Source: an uncultured Paenibacillaceae bacterium (GTDB lineage Bacteria; Bacillota; Bacilli; Paenibacillales; DA-C8). Taken from it: 23,422 nucleotides of DNA. The DNA lies in the NCBI GenBank assembly GCA_937957685.1, contig CALGAO010000149.1:1-23422 (forward strand), given 5' to 3'. The translations under genes and the position numbers were made by a program. The notes under the pieces are model-generated. The model had not been told where the DNA came from, made no database searches, and worked only from the letters and a program-made list of their open reading frames with translations. Shown in pieces: positions 16,331 through 23,422 of this stretch. Within the stretch, counting starts at the first letter, position 1, and every line of letters starts with the position of its first letter.

Positions 16331-17610
16331 AGGAGAAACTGAAATCCGTGCTGCTGTTCATCCTGGTCGTGGGCAGCCTCGTTCAAACCTACATGCTTGC
16401 CTATGGCAAGGCTTATTATGAGTGGGTGGAGGATACGGAGTACATCCAGCCTGAACTGATCGGGACGCGCGTGGAAGCGCAGGAGCTCATCTATCCGAAC
16501 GATATCGTGCTTCATCTGGGGGATGGCGAACATGTGATCCTGCATCCGAGGAATGTGTTCTACAAGGAAATCTTCGAGAAGATCAGCGTGCGGAGCTTCG
16601 GCGGCTTCCGCGAGATCGACCGTCGATCCGTGGACTGGGAACTGATGCGCGAGCAATACAGGGGCGTCGAGATCCGTTTCGATGAACAGGTGCCGGCGTC
16701 CATCCTGAACACGATCATGCAGATCGAGGGCGGATTCCCGGATGAGCACGAAACGTTCAGCAAGATCTGGATCACGACCAATGAGTCGGGCGAAGAGGTG
16801 CGAACCTTCTTCTTCAACACGCAGGACAATACGATCTATGAGGTGACCAGGGCGGACCTGACGAGCAAGGATGTGGAGCAATTCGTCGGCTTCGGCGTCC
16901 AGTACCTGCCGAAGTATACGACGTTGCCGGTGGGCAGCAGCGGCAATGTCCTGTATCTGCCGAAGATGGATCTGGATATGGTGCAGATTCGGTTGCGTTA
17001 CGATACGTTCACGGCGGAACAACTGCAGAACAACCTGTTCGTTAACCCGGGGATCACAAGGAAGCTGATGGAGAGAGACGGCACGGAGATCTACACCGAT
17101 GGGAAACGCGGTTTGCAAATCTACCACGATCGGGAATGGATCAGCTACTCTGACCCGATCGCTCCAGCTGAGACGGCGACGGACAGGCCCAATCGGCTGC
17201 TCGCAGCCGTGCAGTTCGTCAACCAGCATGGCGGCTGGAATGGCAACTTCCGCATCGAACGCTATGCGACCTTGAGCAATGAGGAATATATCTTCCGCCA
17301 ATATTTCGGGCAGTACCCGATCGTCGATCTGCATCAGCAGCCATTCGGCCTGATCCGGGTCGTGATGAACAACGATATCGTGAACCTGTATGAGCGAAGC
17401 AAGATCCTGCTGGAATCGGGCATCGCGCGTGAGGAAGCGAGGCTGGTCGGCGGGGAACAGCTGCTGGACATCGTGCTGGGCCACGATCGTCTGGTCGTGA
17501 TGCAAGATATCTATCCGGCGTACAGACCGATGCTCCATGAAGATTATATCGAACTTGTACCGGTATGGGTGGTAAAGTACACGAACGGGACGAAGGAGTA
17601 TCTATACTGA
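16327..17610 (+). CDS. walH: WalRK regulatory membrane protein WalH (YycH)
   Basis: 427 aa. One N-terminal membrane segment (about residues 7-26, SVLLFILVVGSLVQTYMLAY) and a large extracellular part. The topology, length and position right after walK identify it as YycH, which in B. subtilis contacts WalK in the membrane with WalI and restrains it; in S. aureus the pair activates WalK instead. The start overlaps the walK stop (ATGA), so the two are translationally coupled. The family has low sequence identity across genera and the direction of control here is unknown. Confidence 0.9.
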   Translation: MKEKLKSVLLFILVVGSLVQTYMLAYGKAYYEWVEDTEYIQPELIGTRVEAQELIYPNDIVLHLGDGEHVILHPRNVFYKEIFEKISVRSFGGFREIDRRSVDWELMREQYRGVEIRFDEQVPASILNTIMQIEGGFPDEHETFSKIWITTNESGEEVRTFFFNTQDNTIYEVTRADLTSKDVEQFVGFGVQYLPKYTTLPVGSSGNVLYLPKMDLDMVQIRLRYDTFTAEQLQNNLFVNPGITRKLMERDGTEIYTDGKRGLQIYHDREWISYSDPIAPAETATDRPNRLLAAVQFVNQHGGWNGNFRIERYATLSNEEYIFRQYFGQYPIVDLHQQPFGLIRVVMNNDIVNLYERSKILLESGIAREEARLVGGEQLLDIVLGHDRLVVMQDIYPAYRPMLHEDYIELVPVWVVKYTNGTKEYLY

Positions 17611-17652
17611 CAGCGCTCAAGAGGCTGCTGTGGATGAAGCGAGGGTTGGACG

Positions 17653-18393
17653 ATGGAGTGGGGGCGCGCGAAGACGATCTTGATCTTGTCCTTTCTCATG
17701 TTGAACCTGCTGCTCGGCTATCAGCTGTGGCAGAGCAAGTTCAAGCTGCCGGATGAGAGCACGGAGATCGAATTGATCGCTGAGGAAGTCATGTCGATCG
17801 CATCCAGCAAGAATATAACGGTGGATGCGGTCATACCGGTTGAGACGCCGAAGATGAATGAGATCACGGTGACCTTCGGGGAAGAAGGCATCATGGGCAA
17901 GCAGGTGGAGTTTGACCGACCGATCCCTTACAACATCGCGATCACGGGAAGCGAGGCCTGGTCCGTGCTGGACGACTATATCCCGAATGTGAATGAATAC
18001 CGGTATGATCCGTTCACCAGCCATCCGGGGGTGGTCATCCTGCACCAGCTCGCCAACGGGTATCCGATGTTCGACGTTCGGCTGGAGCTGAAGACCGAGC
18101 TGCAGCAGTTCGTCTCGTACAAGCAGAACTATGTGGAGATCCAGGAGAGCGACGATCAGACGATGGAGCAGAAGGTGCTCTCTGCCTATCTGGCGATCGG
18201 ACGGCTGGTCGAGAATTATATGCGTCCGGGATCTGTCATAACCGATGTGCAACTCGGTTATCACGGTCAAATATTCAACTCGGAGACGCAGGTATTGGCT
18301 CCTACGTGGCGTATTATGACTAGTGACAATGAAATGTACTATGTTCATGCAATCAATGGATCAGTAGAGCTGCCAACTAAGGGGATAGAGTAG
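17653..18393 (+). CDS. walI: WalRK regulatory membrane protein WalI (YycI)
   Basis: 246 aa. It opens MEWGRAKTILILSFLMLNLLL, a typical YycI N-terminus with one membrane segment (about 8-24) and an extracellular domain related in fold to WalH. GAGGG at 17641-17645 gives ATG 17653 a ribosome site. It lies 42 bases after walH and its stop codon directly touches the walJ start. It acts with WalH on the WalK membrane region. Confidence 0.91.
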   Translation: MEWGRAKTILILSFLMLNLLLGYQLWQSKFKLPDESTEIELIAEEVMSIASSKNITVDAVIPVETPKMNEITVTFGEEGIMGKQVEFDRPIPYNIAITGSEAWSVLDDYIPNVNEYRYDPFTSHPGVVILHQLANGYPMFDVRLELKTELQQFVSYKQNYVEIQESDDQTMEQKVLSAYLAIGRLVENYMRPGSVITDVQLGYHGQIFNSETQVLAPTWRIMTSDNEMYYVHAINGSVELPTKGIE

Positions 18394-19209
18394 ATGGGAT
18401 TACGTTTTACAGTGCTGGCGAGCGGCTCAACGGGAAATACGCTGCTCGTGGAGAATCATGAGGTTCGTTTGCTGGTGGATGTCGGGTTAAGCGCCAGGAA
18501 GATCGATCAGCTGCTGGCTGCCAGAGAACGGGATGGGGCGAGGATCGACGGGATCCTGGTGACCCATGAGCATTCGGACCACATCAAGGGTCTGGGCGTA
18601 TTTGCCAGGAAACACAATATCCCGGTATACGCCAATGCGAAAACATGGGCGGAGCTGGAACGGCTCGTCCCGAAGTGCGAGGAGCTGGAGCGGCGGACGT
18701 TCCGCACAGGTGAGCGGCTGGACTTCGGCTCGATCGCCGTCGAATCGTTCGAGGTGTCGCATGACGCTGCCGAGCCGGTCGGCTACCGCTTCCATGCCGG
18801 GGACCAGATCCTGAGTCTGGCGACCGATACCGGCTATGTCAGCGACAAGATGAAGTCGCTGCTCGCAGACTCTGATGTCCTGATCCTCGAATCGAATCAT
18901 GATGTGGAGATGCTGCGCGCGGGCAGCTATCCGTGGAATGTGAAGCGCCGCATCCTGAGCGACAACGGGCATCTGTCCAACGATGCGGCGGCCGAGGCGC
19001 TGTGCGATATGCTGACCGGACGTATCCGGCGCGTCTATATGGCGCATCTGAGCCGCCATCATAACTTGCTGGACCTGGCCAGATTGACGATGAGCAATGT
19101 GCTGCAGGAGAGAGGATTCCAGACTGGCGCTCCAGGCTCCAAAGGGATCGCGCTGATGGATACGTACTATGATCGTCCTACTGAATGGGATGATCTGCTT
19201 CATGCCTAG
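18394..19209 (+). CDS. walJ: Metallo-beta-lactamase-fold exonuclease-like protein WalJ (YycJ)
   Basis: 271 aa. The metal-binding motif THEHSDH (H58, H60, D62, H63) is complete, with later ligands in VSHD, LATDTGYVS, ESNHDVEML and AHLSRHHN. Members of this family are reported as 5'-3' exonucleases linked to mismatch repair and to coordination of wall synthesis with replication. ATG 18394 follows the walI stop with no gap, with an AAGGGGATAG site just before. Its last 32 bases overlap the 3' end of the minus-strand gene that follows. Confidence 0.93.
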   Translation: MGLRFTVLASGSTGNTLLVENHEVRLLVDVGLSARKIDQLLAARERDGARIDGILVTHEHSDHIKGLGVFARKHNIPVYANAKTWAELERLVPKCEELERRTFRTGERLDFGSIAVESFEVSHDAAEPVGYRFHAGDQILSLATDTGYVSDKMKSLLADSDVLILESNHDVEMLRAGSYPWNVKRRILSDNGHLSNDAAAEALCDMLTGRIRRVYMAHLSRHHNLLDLARLTMSNVLQERGFQTGAPGSKGIALMDTYYDRPTEWDDLLHA

Positions 19210-19414
19210 CGGACCTGATCGGTATGCCCGGCATGGCCAGTTGATCGAGCTGCTTGATCTTGGCTGACAGCTCGTCCGTCGTGAGCAGGTTCTTCTCGAC
19301 CAACAGTTCCACGACGGCGCTGAGCAACAGCGTATTGCGGTAATGCTGGTCCTTCAGATCGGCCAGCTTGGCGATGAGGTCGACTTCTTGCATCGCGTCC
19401 CGGATACGATTCAT
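19178..19414 (-). CDS. Small uncharacterised helical protein, convergent with walJ
   Basis: 78 aa starting MNRIRDAMQEVDLIAKLADLK. On the minus strand AAAGGAG lies nine bases before ATG 19414, which makes this start better than the longer frame back to 19465. The sequence is nearly all helix-forming (LKDQHYRNTLLLSAVVELLVEK, then LLTTDELSAKIKQLDQ), and the part VELLVEKNLLTTDEL resembles the short subunit-contact helices of small regulatory or nitrile-hydratase-like pieces, but I assign no function. Lack of signal or membrane segments points to a cytoplasmic protein. I recall similar small ORFs at this place in other Paenibacillus genomes. It reads against the walJ end and diverges from htrA. 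Confidence 0.7.
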   Translation of the reverse strand: MNRIRDAMQEVDLIAKLADLKDQHYRNTLLLSAVVELLVEKNLLTTDELSAKIKQLDQLAMPGIPIRSARHEADHPIQ

Positions 19415-19593
19415 AGGGCATAACTCCTTTGCAGAAAGGATAGACACTTGGCAGGCGGCCGCCACGGTAAGAAGCAGTGTTGTGGGGTCGCGATCCGGCT
19501 TGTCCCAAGTGGATTTCCAGTAAATATTCTAGTCATCGAATCGAAGAAACATTCCTATATTTCTATAAAAAGTCATAGGAAGGAGGTCCGGGC

Positions 19594-20967
19594 ATGAGCA
19601 TCTTTCGGGATGATTTTTATTCCACGAAGCCTTCCCGGCGGAGTATCAGCAGAATCCGAACCTCTCGAAGCAATGGCGCGATGTGGCTGGCGATTGCCCT
19701 GCTGGTGATGGGCGTGACGATCCTGGCTGTGATCATCGCCCAGCCATCGGAATCGGTCCCCGTAAGCGGCGAGATCGGTCAGCCGGACCGTGAAGATAAA
19801 GGCAGTGCGAACGCTCAGGGAGCAGCAGGCTCCGAGAATGAGCAACGGGATGGAGGTTCGGGGAAGCAGGGGAGCAGTGGATCAGGCTCCAACTCGAATG
19901 CGGGCTCCGGTTCAGGAGGAAGCAACGGCTCCGGAAGTGTGGGCAGCACGTGGGGAAGCGGAGCTGCCGGAACGGGTGCTGGCGGAACAGAGGAAGTGGA
20001 ATATCGCAGCGAGGTGGCCTGGGCCATCGCGCAGGTCTATGATGCGGTCGTCAGCATCGTGATGGAGAGCGACGAGGAGATCACCGACTGGAATGATATC
20101 TATTCGATCGGATCCGGCATTATCTTCCGCGTGCAGGGGGATACTGCTTATGTCGTGACCAACCACCACGTGGCATCGGCGGCCGAGAAGCTGGAGATCG
20201 TGCTGTCGAACGGCGTGAGGAAGAAGGCTGAGCTGATCGGCAGCGATGCGATCTCCGATCTGGCGGTGCTGAAGACCAGTTCGGAAGGCATCTCGAAAGT
20301 GGCCGTATTCGGCCGCTCCTCGGACCTTCAGGTGGGCGAGACAGCGATCGCGATCGGCAATCCGCTTGGTCTCGGATACGCGCATACCACGACGCAAGGC
20401 ATCATCAGCGCCAGCGAGCTGCGCACGATACCGGTGTCACTCAGCGGCAACGGCCTGCTGGACTGGGAGATGGAAGTGATCCAGACCGACGCAGCGATCA
20501 ACAGCGGCAACAGCGGCGGTGCGCTCATCAATATCAAGGGTGAAGTGATCGGCATCAACACGATGAAGATCGCCTGGTTCGGAGTCGAGGGACTCGGCTT
20601 CGCCATCCCGATCGACCAGGCGGCTCCGTTGATCGAGGAGCTCGTCGAGAAGGGGCGGGTCAGCCGGCCGTATCTCGGCATCACCGCGGTCAGCGTCGCC
20701 GACTACACGGACAGGGAACCGCTCGATCTGCCGAAGGATGTGAAGTCGGGCGTGGTGATCCTGTCGATCGATGGACCGGCGAAGGAAGCGGGGCTGCGCG
20801 CCTATGATGTGATCGTCAGGCTGGACGAGACGAAGATCGACGATATGATCGACCTGCGCAAGTATCTGTATACGCAGAAGAAGATCGGAGATCCGATCGT
20901 CGTCACGGTGTACCGTAACGGCCGCCAGCGCACCTACGATCTGGTGCTCGGGGAGCTGCCCGGTTGA
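19594..20967 (+). CDS. htrA: Membrane-anchored HtrA/DegP-type serine protease with PDZ domain
   Basis: 457 aa, in the position of yycK/htrC after walJ. One membrane segment lies at about residues 30-50 (MWLAIALLVMGVTILAVII). A Gly/Ser/Asn-rich linker follows (about 70-130), unusually long and of low complexity. The trypsin-like domain has all three catalytic residues: H192 in TNHHVAS, D222 in ISDLAVLK and S307 in NSGNSGGAL. A PDZ domain (about 355-457) recognises substrate C-termini. It should act outside the membrane on misfolded exported proteins. AAGGAGGT (19580-19587) is a near-perfect ribosome site six bases before the ATG. TTCCTAT (19552-19558) can pair with ATAGGAA (19575-19581) at the edge of this site, a possible weak translational switch. 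Confidence 0.94.
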   Translation: MSIFRDDFYSTKPSRRSISRIRTSRSNGAMWLAIALLVMGVTILAVIIAQPSESVPVSGEIGQPDREDKGSANAQGAAGSENEQRDGGSGKQGSSGSGSNSNAGSGSGGSNGSGSVGSTWGSGAAGTGAGGTEEVEYRSEVAWAIAQVYDAVVSIVMESDEEITDWNDIYSIGSGIIFRVQGDTAYVVTNHHVASAAEKLEIVLSNGVRKKAELIGSDAISDLAVLKTSSEGISKVAVFGRSSDLQVGETAIAIGNPLGLGYAHTTTQGIISASELRTIPVSLSGNGLLDWEMEVIQTDAAINSGNSGGALINIKGEVIGINTMKIAWFGVEGLGFAIPIDQAAPLIEELVEKGRVSRPYLGITAVSVADYTDREPLDLPKDVKSGVVILSIDGPAKEAGLRAYDVIVRLDETKIDDMIDLRKYLYTQKKIGDPIVVTVYRNGRQRTYDLVLGELPG

Positions 20968-21006
20968 TGAACGGCGTTCCCCTGTGGAAGGTCCAACTTA
21001 CAACCG

Positions 21007-21132
21007 TAACGGAACGACGATCCGCTATTTGTGGCTGAAACGCCATTATCCTGGAGCTAACGGAACGTCAGTGCGTTATTGGTTGATTGACGGAGCTTCT
21101 CCCGCCTGTAGTGGCGAAATAACGCATCCACG
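21007..21132 (+). repeat. Palindromic intergenic repeat units next to the IS
   Basis: TAACGGAACG occurs at 21007 and again at 21058, a 51-base period, each followed by a related segment (CCGCTATTTG and GCGTTATTGG). TGCGTTATT (21072-21080) is complementary to AATAACGCA (21118-21126), so the second unit folds into a stem with a 37-base loop. The last unit stops at the IS boundary. From memory, units of this style are dispersed between genes in Paenibacillus genomes. The remaining bases from 20968 show no gene or clear terminator for htrA. Confidence 0.55.
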
Positions 21133-21155
21133 GAGACTGTCGATTAATTCGCACC
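21133..21155 (+). repeat. Left terminal inverted repeat of the IS
   Basis: Starts GAGACTGTCGATTAATTCGC and is the exact reverse complement of 23015-23037 over 23 bases. Pairing ends at both sides immediately beyond, which fixes the element boundary. Confidence 0.9.
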
Positions 21156-21227
21156 TTCTCACGCTGTCAAAATATCGAAAATAATCACACTTTTTCTCTT
21201 GTTCTCTCGATCATACTCCCCCATTCA

Positions 21228-21236
21228 TGGTATAAT
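21228..21236 (+). promoter_or_regulatory. Extended -10 promoter of the transposase gene
   Basis: TGGTATAAT, a perfect extended -10. RNA would start near 21243, on top of the first ATG of the frame, so translation should begin later, at TTG 21267. Confidence 0.55.
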
Positions 21237-21266
21237 GAATGTATGGAAGTAAAGGGGGTAGCGTGT

Positions 21267-22920
21267 TTGAAACAGGTGCGCTATAAACAATTGGGTCAGA
21301 TGTCTTTCACCGATCTGGAGGTTTACTCGGCGTTGCCGGATCATCCGGTCTGGACTCCCGTTGCCGAACTGATCGACTTCAGTTTTGCCGATGAAATCTG
21401 CGCGCCGCTTTACTCCACCCGCGGACCAAGACCCTACGCTCCCTCGCTCAAGCTGAAGCTGCACATCGTGCGGCGTTACTACAATTTGTCCGATCGCGAG
21501 ATGGAGGAACGCGTGATCGGCGATTTGTTCATCAAACGGTTTTTGGGTCTGCCGGTCAGCTTCGTCGGATTTGACCACAGCACGATCGGGCTGGATCGGG
21601 AACGCATGGGCTCGGTCCTGTTCGATGCGTGCCATCACCATATCCTCGCCCAGGCGAAGCAAAAGGGCCTTTGGGGCGACAACAAGGACGTATGGGTGGT
21701 CGATTCGTTCCATACGATCGGGCGGGTGGCCCGTTTGTCCGCCTACCGTCTCATCAAGCAGGGCGTGCTTCGGGTCATCAACCATCTCAAACGCACGCAC
21801 CGCGCCTCGTACCGGCAACTCGAACGGGATCTGGATCTGCAACCCCTCACGGCAAGGCTGCCAAAAGCCCCCTCGCCGGAGGACCTCGCCGTCTCGTTTA
21901 GCCGGCTGGTGGTGTTTGCATACGGGCTGTTGTACTGGTTTGAAAAAGAGACGATTCGCCCCCTGTTTTGGTCATGGCCGGATCGCGAACGAGCAGCTGG
22001 CTTCCTTAGAGCGACAGGCGATCCTGTTCCGCATTCTGACCGAAAATACCGTGCCTGGCAACCCGGATGACCCGGATGATGCGTACCGGAAGCGTCCGCG
22101 CAAGGAACGTCCCGCCAACGCGTTGCTCAGCAGTGTGGATCCCGATGCCCGTGTGACGAAGAAAGGGTCGGTCACCCATCGGGGGGACAAAATCCAGGTC
22201 GTTATGTCCGCCGCGAACCAGATCGTGCTGTTGGCCGAACCCATTGCCGGCAACGAGACGGATGGCGACCGGTTGCAGGAACTGCTGGATGCCGTCCAGG
22301 ACAAGCATCAGGTAAAGCCTGGCTATGTCGTCGCCGACTCCGCCTACAGTCGCGGGTACCATCGCCGCGCCTTGAAGGAAAAGGGGATCGGGTTTGCGGC
22401 ACCGCTTCAGGCCGTCAATGACAACCACACGGGTTTGTATGCCAACGATGCCTTTGCCTACGACGCCGAAGCCGGCACCGTGACCTGTCCGGCCGGAGAG
22501 GTGACCCGAAAAAAGCAGTACAACCGGAAGCTGGAAGGCACGCAATACTTTTTTCCGAACGCCGTCTGCCAAGCCTGCCACTTGCGCGAGTCGTGTACCA
22601 CCAGTGCGCGTGGACGCAGCGTATTCATCAGCGACTATTGGGAAGAGTTCCAGGAAGCCAAGGCATTCAACGGGACGGAACAAGCCAACGCACTTTTCCG
22701 GCAGCGGTACGCCATTGAGCGCAAGATTAACGAATTGAAAAACCACAACGGTCTGGGCGTGGCCCGTACACATACAAGAGAAAGGCGTCGCGTGTATGTG
22801 AAGATCGTCAGCATGGTGGTCAACCTCAAGCAATTCGTGAAGCTGAGAAACCCATTGACACTGGGGTTTGTGCGAAAACGGGGCCCATCTTTCCCGTTGT
22901 GCGGATTGCCGGTACGGTAA
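21267..22920 (+). pseudogene. IS1182-like transposase, frameshifted
   Basis: The start TTG 21267 has AAAGGGGG (21251-21258) eight bases before it; the in-frame ATG at 21243 would coincide with the transcription start. The first frame carries the DUF772-type N-terminus (RRYYNLSDREMEERVIGDL, FVGFDHSTIG) and the first catalytic Asp in WVVDSFHTIG, and ends at a stop at 22070. The rest continues in the +1 frame (21571-22920 open) with ANEQLASLERQAILFRILTE, VVADSAYSRGYHRR (second Asp), the cluster CPAGE...CQACHLRESC and RYAIERKINELKNHNGLG (Glu). Coding likeness switches at about 21960-21995, where C5 and T4 runs lie. An intact product would be about 550 aa. One extra base, a programmed shift or a sequencing error would all explain this. 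Confidence 0.85.
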
Positions 22921-22921
22921 A

Positions 22922-22959
22922 GGGGGGAAGGATGGGGGATGCTCACCCTAATCCTCCCC
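22922..22959 (+). other. GC-rich hairpin after the transposase stop
   Basis: AGGAT...GGG pairs with CCC...ATCCT, flanked by GGGG and CCCC. No T-run follows, so it may slow or block readthrough rather than act as a standard terminator. Confidence 0.4.
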
Positions 22960-23014
22960 AATGGAACGAAAGATCGTCCGTAATTTCGTTTTGGCGGGGG
23001 ACAGGGCTGTTGTG

Positions 23015-23037
23015 GGTGCGAATTAATCGACAGTCTC
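23015..23037 (+). repeat. Right terminal inverted repeat of the IS
   Basis: Ends GAATTAATCGACAGTCTC and mirrors 21133-21155 exactly. Confidence 0.9.
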
Positions 23038-23081
23038 ATGACGTCTCTTAAAAAAATGGGGTTTACAGGAGGGATTGAATT

Positions 23082-23422
23082 GTGAAGACGGGAAAAAAGA
23101 TGCTGTTTTCGATTGCAGGAATCTCGGCATGTGTTGTCTTCGCGTGCGCGACGATGCCAACGGCAGCCGCCGAAAACCCGATTCGGCTCATCGTAAACGG
23201 AAAAACGATTCAGACGGACGTCCCGCCCCAAATGATGGAAGGAAGGGTCATGATTCCCATCCGTGGGGTCGCTGAAGCGTTGGGAGCGGAAGTGAAATGG
23301 GATGAGGAAAACCGCGTTGTCATGGTTGACACGAAAACGCAAAGTGGCCATTATGAAAATCCGTACCGTTACCCTCGTTTGCCGCAGGAGATCACCTCGC
23401 CCGAAATGCTGCTGCAAGCTTA
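23082..23422 (+). CDS. Secreted protein with copper-amine-oxidase-N-type (stalk-like) domain, 3' end outside window
   Basis: Open from GTG 23082 to the window end (113 codons plus two bases). AGGAGGG (23067-23073) is eight bases upstream. The N-terminus has a basic start (KTGKK), a hydrophobic stretch (MLFSIAGISACVVFACATM) and a likely cleavage near TAAAEN, so it is exported; the cysteines do not form a clear lipobox. Residues about 33-85 (IRLIVNGKTIQTDVPP, then EGRVMIPIRGVAEALGAEV, WDEENRVVMV) fit the Cu_amine_oxidN1 fold, a common exported accessory domain in Paenibacillaceae that binds no copper itself. What follows is unknown. Only 44 bases separate the IS end from the start codon, so its native promoter may lie in or across the IS. 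Confidence 0.75.
   Translation, partial: MKTGKKMLFSIAGISACVVFACATMPTAAAENPIRLIVNGKTIQTDVPPQMMEGRVMIPIRGVAEALGAEVKWDEENRVVMVDTKTQSGHYENPYRYPRLPQEITSPEMLLQA

Larger units (their letters stand above)
21133..23037 (+). mobile_element. IS1182-like insertion sequence, about 1905 bp
   Basis: Bounded by perfect 23-base terminal inverted repeats and filled by one transposase gene in two frames with a DDE-type catalytic core and a cysteine cluster near the C-terminus, as in IS1182. Length fits that family. No direct target repeat is seen: the left flank ends TCCACG and the right flank begins ATGACG. The element is not autonomous as sequenced unless the frameshift is bypassed. Confidence 0.85.

Noticed and set aside
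16306..17538. 410-aa minus-strand frame opposite walH
   Set aside because: Antisense shadow with His/Arg/Asp-rich composition and no start signals.
20984..21184. 66-aa ORF after htrA
   Set aside because: It lies across the palindromic repeats and runs into the IS terminal repeat; no ribosome site and no protein-like composition.
21243..21266. ATG 21243 as transposase start
   Set aside because: It is only seven bases after the -10 element, and a good ribosome site lies downstream before TTG 21267.
1..23422. CRISPR arrays, tRNA, rRNA, defence systems or prophage genes
   Set aside because: No regularly spaced repeats, no cloverleaf-like sequences and no matching protein motifs were seen.

Overview
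The window looks like a chromosomal segment of a Paenibacillus-type Gram-positive bacterium (order Bacillales, family Paenibacillaceae). The evidence is gene content and order. DUF2232/yybS, gdpP, rplI, dnaB and purA are followed by walR-walK-walH-walI-walJ-htrA, the conserved replication/purine/cell-wall neighbourhood known from Bacillus subtilis. The shine-dalgarno sites are strong, the GC content is moderately high, and an M23 peptidase gene sits between purA and walR. No species can be named from sequence alone.

Layout. Positions 1-3629 are carbohydrate-related: the 3' part of an ABC-transporter solute-binding protein, then a large membrane-anchored putative glycoside hydrolase with a C-terminal discoidin-like domain. 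Positions 3630-4785 hold two tandem genes for ribosomal protein S18, each with its own promoter, structured leader and terminator. The usual partners rpsF and ssb are not upstream. Positions 4843-9661 read as one transcript-like run: yybS-like membrane protein, c-di-AMP phosphodiesterase GdpP, ribosomal protein L9 and replicative helicase DnaB. A long inverted repeat between dnaB and purA matches a pair of PurR boxes and may also act as a terminator. purA follows, with a strong terminator.

Positions 11293-13643 hold an unrecognised membrane-anchored protein and a membrane-anchored LysM/G5/M23 cell-wall hydrolase. Positions 13699-19209 are the WalRK two-component operon with its membrane regulators WalH and WalI and the metallo-beta-lactamase protein WalJ, tightly packed with ATGA overlaps. 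A small conserved-looking gene (78 aa) runs on the minus strand, overlapping the walJ 3' end. After it comes an HtrA-type membrane-anchored serine protease.

Positions 20968-23037 break the conserved order. Palindromic intergenic repeat units are followed directly by an IS1182-like insertion sequence of about 1.9 kb with 23-bp terminal inverted repeats and a frameshifted transposase. The flanks show no target duplication. To its right begins a secreted protein with a copper-amine-oxidase-N-type domain, cut by the window end.

Functionally the centre of the window links replication (DnaB), translation (S18, L9), nucleotide signalling (GdpP), purine synthesis (PurA) and wall homeostasis (M23 hydrolase, WalRKHIJ, HtrA). 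I found no CRISPR array, no tRNA or rRNA gene and no defence system. The least ordinary features are the duplicated S18 cassettes with look-alike leaders, the PurBox/terminator palindrome, and the repeat/IS junction.
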